Assembly: GCF_016411825.1 (NCBI RefSeq)
Contig: NZ_JAEKMH010000002.1
Location: forward strand, 1-64,000
From: Devosia sediminis
Lineage (GTDB): Bacteria > Pseudomonadota > Alphaproteobacteria > Rhizobiales > Devosiaceae
Reading direction: 5' to 3'
Length of the DNA: 64,000 nt
Below the pieces are notes generated by a model. It ran no database searches and had not been told where the DNA came from. It saw only the letters and a program-made list of their open reading frames with translations. Shown piece after piece: positions 15,644 to 23,099 of the stretch. The number at the start of each line of letters is the position of its first letter. Within the stretch, counting starts at the first letter, position 1. A program made the translations under genes and the position numbers.

Positions 15644-16191
15644 CCGGCACCTTCGTCGCCGTCGTCGGCCCCAGCGGCGCCGGCAAGGACAGCGTCATCA
15701 ATTTTGCCCGTGATTGCCTCGTGGACCAGGTCGTGGTGGTGCGCCGCACCGTCACCCGCGATGCCGATGGCGGCAGCGAGGATCACGACAGCCTCTCGCC
15801 CGCAGCCTTTGCCGCCGCCGAACGGGACGGACAGTTCGCGCTCTCCTGGGAAGCGCATGGCCTCTGCTATGGCCTGCCTATTGCGCTGGACGACGATCTT
15901 GCCGAGGGGCGGGTCGTCATCGCCAATCTCTCCCGCGCCGTCCTGCCGAAACTGCTTGCGCGCTACCCCACGGCGCTGGTGGTGGAAGTGACGGCCGAGC
16001 CCGAGATCATCGCCCGGCGCCTCGCCGGTCGCGGTCGCGAGGGCGGCGAGGAGATCAGGCGCCGCATGGAGCGTGGTGCCGGTTTCCACCTGCCTTCAAG
16101 CACGGTGCAAATCGACAATTCCGGCGCTCTCGATCTTGCCGGCAACCGCTTCGTTGCCCTGCTGCGCGACATCTTGCGCCTTCCCGCCTGA
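15640..16191 (+). CDS. phnN: PhnN, ribose 1,5-bisphosphate phosphokinase
   Basis: 183-residue P-loop kinase that converts ribose 1,5-bisphosphate to PRPP, the exit of the C-P lyase pathway into nucleotide metabolism. Walker A is GPSGAGKDS, VRRTVTRDADGGSEDHDSLS is the guanylate-kinase-like acceptor region, and AGRGREGGEEIRRRMERGA holds the lid arginines. It overlaps phnM by ATGA and the hexapeptide transferase follows after 10 bp. No phnP (cyclic phosphodiesterase) is present in the window, so that step must be encoded elsewhere. Confidence 0.94.
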   Translation: MTGTFVAVVGPSGAGKDSVINFARDCLVDQVVVVRRTVTRDADGGSEDHDSLSPAAFAAAERDGQFALSWEAHGLCYGLPIALDDDLAEGRVVIANLSRAVLPKLLARYPTALVVEVTAEPEIIARRLAGRGREGGEEIRRRMERGAGFHLPSSTVQIDNSGALDLAGNRFVALLRDILRLPA

Positions 16192-16201
16192 GGATTTTCC
16201 G

Positions 16202-16819
16202 ATGAAGAAGCTGAGCGAGACGCCGTTTGTCCACGAAACGGCAAAGGTCACGCAATCGACCCTGGGGCGCTATACCGAGGTCGGCGCCCATTGCCATGTC
16301 GCCTATTCGACCATGGGTGACTATTCCTACTGTGTCGGCGGCACCCAGATCGCCTATTCCGATATCGGCAAATTTTCCAACATCGCCGCCAATGTGCGCA
16401 TCTATGCCAGCATGCACCCGATGGAGCGGGCGTCGCTGCACCACTTCACCTATCGCTCGGCGCAGTATTTCGAGGGCGAGGAGGACGATGCCGCCTTCTT
16501 CGAATGGCGCGAAAGCACCCCGATCAGCATCGGCCACGATACCTGGATCGGCCATGGCGCGGTGATCATGCCGGGCGTGACCATCGGCAATGGCGCCATC
16601 ATCGGCTCCAATGCGGTGGTGACGAAGGATGTGGCGGATTTCGCCATCGCCGTCGGTGTGCCGGCAAAGACCATCCGCCAGCGCTTCGCCGATCCGATCG
16701 CTGCACGGCTCGACGCCCTCAAGTGGTGGGACTGGAGCCATGAGCAGTTGCACCTGGCGCTGCCCGACTTCAGGACGCTGGCGATCGAGCCGCGACACCC
16801 CGCCACACCGATCCCGTGA
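16202..16819 (+). CDS. Phosphonate-associated hexapeptide-repeat acyltransferase
   Basis: 205-residue left-handed beta-helix protein of the type found in phn operons and sometimes called a chloramphenicol-acetyltransferase-like protein. Hexapeptide turns run through TLGRYTEVGAHCHVAYSTMG, IGKFSNIAANVRI, IGHDTWIGHGAVIMPGVTIG and NGAIIGSNAVVTKDVADFAI; HPMERASLHHF is the region that usually carries the catalytic His. It may acetylate aminoalkylphosphonates, taking the place of PhnO, but that is inferred from context. It closes the phnM-phnN transcript. Confidence 0.88.
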   Translation: MKKLSETPFVHETAKVTQSTLGRYTEVGAHCHVAYSTMGDYSYCVGGTQIAYSDIGKFSNIAANVRIYASMHPMERASLHHFTYRSAQYFEGEEDDAAFFEWRESTPISIGHDTWIGHGAVIMPGVTIGNGAIIGSNAVVTKDVADFAIAVGVPAKTIRQRFADPIAARLDALKWWDWSHEQLHLALPDFRTLAIEPRHPATPIP

Positions 16820-16820
16820 A

Positions 16821-16849
16821 TAGTCATGGAACCGTCACCCAAGTGTAAT
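16821..16849 (+). promoter_or_regulatory. Pho-box-like array before the second phnC
   Basis: TAGTCAT (16821-16827), CCGTCAC (16832-16838) and GTGTAAT (16843-16849) recur every 11 bp. They match the PhoB heptamer at 5, 6 and 5 of 7 positions. The array lies 56 bp before the phnC start. No PhnF-type palindrome is present here, so this importer may respond to phosphate only. Confidence 0.58.
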
Positions 16850-16866
16850 GGGGACGTTACGTCCCC
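16850..16866. promoter_or_regulatory. 17-bp perfect palindrome upstream of the second phnC
   Basis: GGGGACGTTACGTCCCC has 8-bp arms around a single T. It lies between the Pho-box-like array and phnC, where a -10 element or an operator would sit. It is unrelated to the PhnF palindrome. Confidence 0.5.
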
Positions 16867-16905
16867 GCCCTAGGTCTGCCGCAGTTCAACGACCGGGGCA
16901 CACCC

Positions 16906-17733
16906 ATGCTGAAGATTTCGCACGTTACGCGACGTTTTGGTGACAAGATCGCCGTCGACGACGTGACGCTGGAAATCCCGCACGGCCAAATGGTGGGTAT
17001 CATCGGCCGCTCCGGCGCCGGCAAGTCGACCCTCCTGCGCATGATCAACCGTCTTAACGACGTGTCCTCCGGCTATATCGAATATGACGGCGTGAAGACA
17101 TCCGAGCTGCGCGGCCAGGACCTGCGCAACTGGCAGCGCGACTGCGCCATGATCTTCCAGCAGTTCAATCTCGTGCCGCGCCTCGACGTCATCACCAATG
17201 TCATGCTCGGGCGCCTCAACGGCCGCAACGGAATGCTGAACCTGCTGCAGCTCTTTTCCGCCGAGGAGCAGTACGAAGCCCTTCAGGCGCTCGAGCGCCT
17301 CGACATCGCCCAGACGGCGACCCAGTGGGCTCAGACCTTGTCCGGTGGCCAACAGCAGCGCGTCGCCATTGCCCGGGCCCTGATGCAGAAGCCCAAGATG
17401 ATCCTGGCCGACGAGCCCATCGCTTCGCTCGATCCACGCAATGCCCAGATCGTCATGGACTCGCTGCGCGACATCAACAGCGAAGGCATCACCGTCATCA
17501 CCAACCTGCATACGCTCGACACCGCCCGCGCCTATTGCGAGCGCATTGTCGGCATGGCCCAGGGCAAGGTGGTGTTCGACGGCACACCCGACGAGCTGAC
17601 CACCGATGTCGCTCGCTCCATCTACGGCGCCGATGGTTTGAAGGAAGCTTTTTCGGAAGCCATGACCTCGACCTCGATCGCGCCTGTCCAGTTCCTGCCG
17701 CGTACCCCAAGCAACGCCCAGCAGGCTCCCTAA
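16906..17733 (+). CDS. phnC: Phosphonate/phosphate ABC transporter ATP-binding protein PhnC (importer 2)
   Basis: 275-residue ATPase of the second phn-type importer. Walker [10 protein letters not shown] is at 34-42, with [33 protein letters not shown] and [12 protein letters not shown]. It is clearly paralogous to the phnC at 7003. The following binding protein and two permeases match the arrangement of rhizobial PhoCDET, which is reported to carry phosphate as well as phosphonates; the assignment to that group is by order and similarity only. Confidence 0.93.
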   Translation: MLKISHVTRRFGDKIAVDDVTLEIPHGQMVGIIGRSGAGKSTLLRMINRLNDVSSGYIEYDGVKTSELRGQDLRNWQRDCAMIFQQFNLVPRLDVITNVMLGRLNGRNGMLNLLQLFSAEEQYEALQALERLDIAQTATQWAQTLSGGQQQRVAIARALMQKPKMILADEPIASLDPRNAQIVMDSLRDINSEGITVITNLHTLDTARAYCERIVGMAQGKVVFDGTPDELTTDVARSIYGADGLKEAFSEAMTSTSIAPVQFLPRTPSNAQQAP

Positions 17734-17794
17734 GTCATTCGGCTTCTCCCTGTCGCCGAAAGGCCCAATCCCGCGTCACCAAAGGAGACTTCCC

Positions 17795-18703
17795 GTGTCC
17801 GCGATCCGTAAACTGCTCCTCGCCTCCGTCGCTCTGTCCATGTCCACCGCTGCCTTCGCCCAGGACGGCCTCGTCCTGCGCATCGGCCTCGATGGTGGTG
17901 AAAACGAAGCCGACCAGCTGCGTCGCTCCGAATGCGTCGCCGAGCCGCTGAAGGCCGCTACCGGCGCCACCGAAGTCCAGTTCTTCCCCTCGCCGGACTA
18001 TAACGGCATCATCCAGGGCCTGCTCGGCGGCACCATCGACATCGCCATCATGGGCGCCTCGTCCTACGCTGCCATCGAACTGCAGAGCCCCGACGCCGTT
18101 GACCCGGTTCTCGTCGCCCAGCAGGCCGACGGTTCGACCGGCTACCACACGATCATGGTCGCCCGTTCGGATTCGGGCATCACCGACCTGGCCTCGACCG
18201 AAGGCAAGAAGCTCGGCTTCGCCGATCCGGACTCGACCTCGGGCTACCTGATCCCGAACGTTGCCCTGCCGGCTGACCTCGGCAAGTCGATCGAAGAATT
18301 CTACGCTGAAACCGGCTTCGGTGGCGGCCACGAAAACCTCGTTCTCGGCGTCCTCGACGGCACCTGGGATGTCGGCACCACCTTCGGTTCGGGCCAAGGC
18401 GAATTCTCGGAAGGCTACACTTCCGGCAACCTGCGCATCATGGTCGACAAGGGCATGCTCGACATGGACGACCTGGTCGAAGTCTGGCAGTCGCCGATCA
18501 TCCCGAATGGCCCGCTGATGGTCTCGAACAGCCTCGCTCCGGAAGTCAAGCAGCAGGTCACCGACATGTTCATGGCCCTGCCGGAAACCGATTTCGAGTG
18601 CTTCGACGCCTTCACCGCCGGCGGCTACACCAAGTTCGTCGAGGCCGACAAGGCTCTCTACCAGACCATCATCGACGCCCGTCGCTCGGTCATCGGTAGC
18701 TGA
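17795..18703 (+). CDS. phnD: Phosphonate/phosphate ABC transporter binding protein PhnD/PhoD (importer 2)
   Basis: 302-residue periplasmic receptor with signal peptide LLLASVALSMSTAAFAQ. The mature protein starts GLVLRIGLDGGENEADQLRR and keeps SPDYNGIIQGLLGGTIDIAI, GASSYAAIELQ, LGFADPDSTSGYLIPN and GFGGGHENLVLGVLDGTWDV. The two cysteines, in RRSECVAEP and TDFECFDAF, may form a disulfide. It lacks the RGTDYAAVIEAM segment of PhnD1, which suggests a different ligand, possibly phosphate or phosphonoacetate-like compounds. Confidence 0.92.
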   Translation: MSAIRKLLLASVALSMSTAAFAQDGLVLRIGLDGGENEADQLRRSECVAEPLKAATGATEVQFFPSPDYNGIIQGLLGGTIDIAIMGASSYAAIELQSPDAVDPVLVAQQADGSTGYHTIMVARSDSGITDLASTEGKKLGFADPDSTSGYLIPNVALPADLGKSIEEFYAETGFGGGHENLVLGVLDGTWDVGTTFGSGQGEFSEGYTSGNLRIMVDKGMLDMDDLVEVWQSPIIPNGPLMVSNSLAPEVKQQVTDMFMALPETDFECFDAFTAGGYTKFVEADKALYQTIIDARRSVIGS

Positions 18704-18747
18704 TCTGCCCTGGCTGTGGTGACGTCACCACGGCCTCCCCATACGCG

Positions 18748-18822
18748 GTGTCATCCCGGCGAAAGCCGGGATCCATCCTGAGATCTCAAGATGGGCCCCG
18801 GCTGTCGCCGGGGTGACATCGG
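18748..18822. repeat. Palindromic element between the second phnD and phnE
   Basis: Two hairpins, CCCGGC-GAAA-GCCGGG (18755-18770) and CCCCGGC-TGTC-GCCGGGG (18796-18813), are flanked by GTGTCATC and GTGACATC-like arms, so the whole element is also an imperfect inverted repeat. Elements with the core TCATCCCGGCGAAAGCCGGG are widespread in bacterial intergenic regions. Here it may stabilise the phnD transcript. Confidence 0.75.
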
Positions 18823-18844
18823 GTTTGTGGAGACTACAAGCCAA

Positions 18845-19816
18845 ATGGCCGACATCGCCCCATCCACTGGCCTGGCGCCAGCGACCGAGACTCTGCTGAA
18901 GCACTACCGTGCCCAGGTCATGACGCGCCGGGTCTATTCGATCCTGGTTGCCCTTGGCGTGCTGGTGGCCCTGTTCCTGGCGATGAACTACGCCAATGCC
19001 GCCAATTCCGGGAAGTTCTTCGACCGGCTTCCCTACATGTTCGACTTCGTGAAGAATTTCCTGCCGCGCGATCCGCTGGAAATCTTCCGCGCGATGTTCG
19101 ATCTGCCCTCGCCCTATTTCGACGGCTCGGCGAAGTACGACTATACGTCCGAGCGGGTCTACATAACCGTCAACCTCTATATCCCGCACCTGATCTACCA
19201 GCTGATCATCACGGTCAACATCGCCATCGTTTCGACGATCATCGGCGGCACCTTGGCCTTCTGCCTCTGCTTCTTCGCGGCCACCAACCTCGTTGGCGCG
19301 GGTGCGGTGCGCTGGTTCGTCCGCCGCGTCATGGAAGTGCTGCGCGCCTTTCCCGAAATCGTCATTGCCGGCATGCTGACGGCCATTCTTTCCATCGGCC
19401 CGATCGCCGCCATCGTCGCCGTGTCGCTGCATACGATCGGCGCGCTGGGCAAGCTGTTCTTCGAAGTGGTCGAAAATGCCGACATGAAGCCCGATGAGGG
19501 TTTGAAATCGGTCGGTGCCACCTGGCTCGAGCGCGTGCGCTACGCCATCGTGCCGCAGGTGCTCCCCAATTTCGTCTCCTATGGGCTATTGCGCATGGAG
19601 ATCAATGTCCGCGCCTCGACCATTATCGGCGCGGTGGGCGGCGGCGGCATCGGCGAAGTGTTCCGCCTTTCCATCGGCCGCGACTATGCCGCCCAGACCT
19701 ATGCCATCATCATCATGCTGCTGGTGACCATCATCGTCATCGACCAGTTCTCGGGCTGGCTGCGCCGGCGCCTGGTCGGCAACCAGGGTTTCGATATCGC
19801 CAGGGGGAGCGTCTGA
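18845..19816 (+). CDS. phnE: Phosphonate/phosphate ABC transporter permease PhnE/PhoE (importer 2, first permease)
   Basis: 323-residue permease. The ATG at 18845 lies outside the repeat element and has GTGGAGA upstream. The first membrane helix is VYSILVALGVLVALFLAMNY, followed by an extracytoplasmic stretch of roughly 65 residues before LIYQLIITVNIAIVSTIIGG. The coupling loop is NADMKPDEGLKSVGATWLERVRYAIVPQVLP, and RMEINVRASTIIGAVGGGGIG follows. The gene ends 1 bp before the next permease gene. Confidence 0.93.
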   Translation: MADIAPSTGLAPATETLLKHYRAQVMTRRVYSILVALGVLVALFLAMNYANAANSGKFFDRLPYMFDFVKNFLPRDPLEIFRAMFDLPSPYFDGSAKYDYTSERVYITVNLYIPHLIYQLIITVNIAIVSTIIGGTLAFCLCFFAATNLVGAGAVRWFVRRVMEVLRAFPEIVIAGMLTAILSIGPIAAIVAVSLHTIGALGKLFFEVVENADMKPDEGLKSVGATWLERVRYAIVPQVLPNFVSYGLLRMEINVRASTIIGAVGGGGIGEVFRLSIGRDYAAQTYAIIIMLLVTIIVIDQFSGWLRRRLVGNQGFDIARGSV

Positions 19817-19817
19817 C

Positions 19818-21170
19818 ATGACCGCCATCAGCAGCGCCGAACGCGCCCGCCTCGAAAAGAAGTTTCCCGACGTCTTCAAGCGGAGCTTTTTCAAGCAATA
19901 TGGCTTGCCGCTCGGCATCGGCCTGACGCTCGCCTATCTCGTTTTCTGCTGGTTCTTCTTCAATGTCGGCCCGGCGCTGCAGAATGGCAAATGGGACCGC
20001 GCCTCGATCTATGTGCAGGACTGGTATTCGTGGCGCGCCCAGCCGCGCCTGCGCTTCGGCGACGATGGCGTGGTCACCGCGCAGTGGTCGAGCCGCGGCC
20101 AGTATCCCGAGGGCGCAAACATCCCCTGGCTGACGCCGCATGACGATGGCAGCATGACGGCTGTTTTCGACGGTGAAGCCAACCGCCTCGACATCTCGAC
20201 CACCGGCGTCGACGTCTATATCGACGGCGTAGCCTGGCCCGTCACCATCACCGCCGATGGCGCCTATGCCCCGGAAAATGCCCCTCCCGCCATCGAGCAG
20301 GACCGCGATAAGGTCTGGGTGCACTACGGTTTCGCCGGGCAGGCGGAAATCCGCGACAACCAGGTTGCGGTGCAACGCCGGTTCTTCGGCTGGGCCAACT
20401 TCCTCTACGACCCGCGCTCGGTGCTCTGGGGCAATGACCTGTTCTCAAGCATCGGCCTCGCCTTCTCCGGTGACCAGGTGGTCGAGGGTAAGCCCAATAT
20501 CCAACTGATCTGGGAACAGTGGCTGGGCAACCAGGCCTGGCAGCATGCCGATATTCTGGTGAAGCTGTTCCAGACCCTGGTCATGGCCTTTGTCGGCACG
20601 CTCCTGGCAACCCTCATCGCCTTCCCGCTGGCCTTCTTTGCCGCCCGCAACATTACCCAGAACCGTCCGACCAACTGGCTGATGAAGCGCTTCTTCGATT
20701 TCATCCGCTCGGTCGACATGCTGATCTGGGCGCTGTTCTTCACCCGCGGCTTCGGGCCCGGACCGATCCCCGGCATTGCCGCGATCTTCCTCACCGATAC
20801 TGGCGCACTGGGCAAGGTCTATGCCGAGGCGCTGGAAAATGTCGACGACAAGCAGCGCGAGGGCATGAAGTCGGTCGGCGCCCACCCGGTCTCGGTCAAC
20901 CGCTATGGCGTCGTGCCGCAGGTGCTGCCGGTCTTCGTCTCGCAGTCCCTCTACTTCTGGGAATCGAACACCCGTTCGGCCACCGTCATTGGCGCCGTCG
21001 GCGCCGGCGGCATTGGTCTCAAACTGCTCGAAACCATGGGCACCAATTCCGACTGGGACAAGGTCGCCTATATGGTGCTGCTGATCCTCTTCGTGGTCTT
21101 CCTCTTCGACAACATCTCCACCGCCATCCGCCAGCGCCTCATCGTCGGCCCGGGACAGGCCGCGCATTAG
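19818..21170 (+). CDS. phnE: Phosphonate/phosphate ABC transporter permease PhnE/PhoT (importer 2, long form)
   Basis: 450-residue permease, much longer than the usual 260-300 of PhnE. Helix 1 (FKQYGLPLGIGLTLAYLVFC) is followed by about 190 residues without membrane segments, rich in beta-type sequence (RLRFGDDGVVTAQWSSRGQY, SMTAVFDGEANRLDISTTG), before the standard permease core starting LVKLFQTLVMAFVGTLLATL. The core has NVDDKQREGMKSVGAHPVSV and ESNTRSATVIGAVGAGGIG. The insert should lie in the periplasm and might help receptor docking or ligand capture. Likely partner of the PhnE at 18845. Confidence 0.92.
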   Translation: MTAISSAERARLEKKFPDVFKRSFFKQYGLPLGIGLTLAYLVFCWFFFNVGPALQNGKWDRASIYVQDWYSWRAQPRLRFGDDGVVTAQWSSRGQYPEGANIPWLTPHDDGSMTAVFDGEANRLDISTTGVDVYIDGVAWPVTITADGAYAPENAPPAIEQDRDKVWVHYGFAGQAEIRDNQVAVQRRFFGWANFLYDPRSVLWGNDLFSSIGLAFSGDQVVEGKPNIQLIWEQWLGNQAWQHADILVKLFQTLVMAFVGTLLATLIAFPLAFFAARNITQNRPTNWLMKRFFDFIRSVDMLIWALFFTRGFGPGPIPGIAAIFLTDTGALGKVYAEALENVDDKQREGMKSVGAHPVSVNRYGVVPQVLPVFVSQSLYFWESNTRSATVIGAVGAGGIGLKLLETMGTNSDWDKVAYMVLLILFVVFLFDNISTAIRQRLIVGPGQAAH

Positions 21171-21173
21171 GCG

Positions 21174-22247
21174 TCAGCCCGCCCGAAAATGCCGGCCGAT
21201 TTCGGCGAAGAGCTTCAGGTCCTGCAGCGAGTCCTCGAGGCTGGTCTTGTTTGGCGTGCCGTTGACGACGCTGTCGAGGAAGGCGCCGAGCTCGATGCGA
21301 AACGGGTCCTCATAGATCGGCCCGATGATCTCGGTGCCTGTTTCCGTCGCCGACGACGTAGTGATTTCGAGCTTCGTCGGCAGGTTGCGGATATAGGGCG
21401 TGTCGTAGTTGAGCTTGAAATGCTGGGTCTGGGTCAGCACCTCGATGCCGGCATCGAAGCGCGACACGTCGTCGATCACCGCCTCGTAGAGCGCGGTGAA
21501 ATGGCCGTAGTCGAAGAGTGCGATGACCGTTTCCCCGCCATGCTGGGTCGCGTAGCGCACGCCCTTGGGCAGGCCCAGAAGATCGCGCATGGCGGAGATG
21601 CTGTGCGAGGAAAGGCCGGTCAGCACCTGGTAGGCGCGCAAGGCATCAGCCGGGCAATCCTCACCCATCACCGAGCGCAGCATGGACTGGGTGCGGGCCC
21701 GGCCGGTGGCGATGATGTCCGGGGAAACATCGTTTGGTTTGAAGACGTTACGCGTCTGGGCCACGAAAAACGGCGCTTCGCGGATGATGTCGCGGATGCG
21801 CACATGGCGGATCGTGTCGAGCGCAGGCAGGCGGGTCTTCAGCTCAAGGAAAGCCCTGGAAAACCGGCGCATATAGCCCACGAACACCACCTGGTCCGGC
21901 GGGCGCGGGACCGAGAGCAGGGGTTCGAGCTGAGCCGCGGTGAGGGCGGCCGGCTTTTCGATGAAGACATGCTTGCCCGAGCGGATGGCCTTGTCGAGGA
22001 GGTCGGCATGGAGGTGGTCGGGCGTCAGGATGAAGACCGCGTCGAGGTCCGAATTCGCTAGCAGACTGTCAGCATCAGCATGCACACGTGCGACGCCATA
22101 GCGACGCGCCACATAGTCGACGAGGCTGGGCGAGACATCGGTGATGGCGGCGATGGCAAACCGCTGGTCGTCGGCCAAGAGTGGCAGGTGCATGAGCTGG
22201 GCCACTTCCCCGAGGCCGATCAGGCCAACTCTCAATGGCGCGGTCAT
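21174..22247 (-). CDS. Gfo/Idh/MocA-family NAD(P)-dependent oxidoreductase
   Basis: 357-residue two-domain dehydrogenase. A Rossmann start (LRVGLIGLGEVAQLMHLPLL) is followed by ITDVSPSLVDYVARRYGVA, FILTPDHLHADLLDKAIRSG and the conserved KHVFIEKPAAL, in which the EKP lysine is the usual catalytic base. The C-terminal half is the alpha/beta substrate domain. It is the last gene of the LacI-controlled operon and overlaps the next gene upstream by ATGA. Together with the MocC-like gene it suggests oxidation of a cyclitol or sugar; the exact substrate cannot be read. Confidence 0.88.
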   Translation of the reverse strand: MTAPLRVGLIGLGEVAQLMHLPLLADDQRFAIAAITDVSPSLVDYVARRYGVARVHADADSLLANSDLDAVFILTPDHLHADLLDKAIRSGKHVFIEKPAALTAAQLEPLLSVPRPPDQVVFVGYMRRFSRAFLELKTRLPALDTIRHVRIRDIIREAPFFVAQTRNVFKPNDVSPDIIATGRARTQSMLRSVMGEDCPADALRAYQVLTGLSSHSISAMRDLLGLPKGVRYATQHGGETVIALFDYGHFTALYEAVIDDVSRFDAGIEVLTQTQHFKLNYDTPYIRNLPTKLEITTSSATETGTEIIGPIYEDPFRIELGAFLDSVVNGTPNKTSLEDSLQDLKLFAEIGRHFRAG

Positions 22248-23098
22248 GCGGCAATTCCGTTCATATAGGCCAGGTTGCGGGCCGCCAGTTCGAGCGGCGT
22301 CTCGGACGCATTCGTGGCGATGTCCTGCTCCACCACGACCGGCCCGTCAAAGCCGCGCCGCTGGAGGAGGGCCATGACCGCCTTGATGTCGACGGCGCCG
22401 TCGGGCAACGGACACATGACCCCGGCGCCATAGGAGTCGGCCACCGAAAGCGCGCCGGCCAGTACGCGGGCCCGGACAGCGGGGTCGACATTCTTGAGAT
22501 GCATATAGGCGATGCGGGGGAAGACCTTTTCCATATAGGCGATCGGGTCCTGGTCCCAGAAGGCATGGTGGCCGGTATCGAAGCAGAGATCGATATCGGT
22601 TTCGGCGAGGAGCCGGTCGATCTGGTCCTCCTTTTCGACGGCCGTGCCGATATGGGGATGGAAGCTGAGGGTCAGGCCATAGTCGTCCTCGACCAGCGCC
22701 TGGGTATCGCGCACCATGGCGGTGAGGCTGTTCCAGCCCGCAGCGTCGAGCACGCCTTCCCTTCCCTTGGGGTAGGCATTGCTCTCATCCATGATGACGA
22801 GGTGTTTGGCGTCGAGCTTGACGAGGAGCGCGGCGAGTTCCTTCAGCGTCGCCATGAAGGCCGGCTGGCTCGTGGCATCGCTGAACACATGCACATGAGT
22901 GGCGCCGATCAGCGTCAGCCGCCGCCGCGCCAGCTCGTCCTTGAGGAGGCCCGCATCCTTGGGCAGGAAGCCGAAGGGCCCAAGCTCGGTGCCGCGATAG
23001 CCCGCAGCCGCTACCTCGTCGAGATACGCCTGCCAGCTATAGCGGTTGCCAGTGGGATAGTTGATGCCCCAGGAACAGGGCGCATTGCCGATCAGCAT
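22244..23098 (-). CDS. TIM-barrel sugar isomerase/dehydratase, MocC/IolE-like
   Basis: 284-residue xylose-isomerase-like TIM barrel. LIGNAPCSWGINYPTGNRYSW at the start is the signature of the MocC/IolE group (rhizopine catabolism protein and inosose dehydratase). Metal-binding strands follow: DESNAY, LSFHPHIGTAVE, DLCFDTGHHAFW, YMHLKNV and VVVEQD. It sits between the PHP hydrolase gene and the MocA-like gene. The pairing MocA plus MocC points to an inositol-type substrate, but scyllo-inosamine itself is only one option. Confidence 0.82.
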   Translation of the reverse strand: MLIGNAPCSWGINYPTGNRYSWQAYLDEVAAAGYRGTELGPFGFLPKDAGLLKDELARRRLTLIGATHVHVFSDATSQPAFMATLKELAALLVKLDAKHLVIMDESNAYPKGREGVLDAAGWNSLTAMVRDTQALVEDDYGLTLSFHPHIGTAVEKEDQIDRLLAETDIDLCFDTGHHAFWDQDPIAYMEKVFPRIAYMHLKNVDPAVRARVLAGALSVADSYGAGVMCPLPDGAVDIKAVMALLQRRGFDGPVVVEQDIATNASETPLELAARNLAYMNGIAA

Positions 23099-23099
23099 T

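Noticed and set aside
16850-16866. Palindrome as terminator of the phnN transcript
   Set aside because: It lacks a U-tract on both strands and lies next to a promoter-like array.
18725-19432. Antisense coding frame over phnE
   Set aside because: Acidic, low-complexity composition typical of antisense shadows and no start signals.
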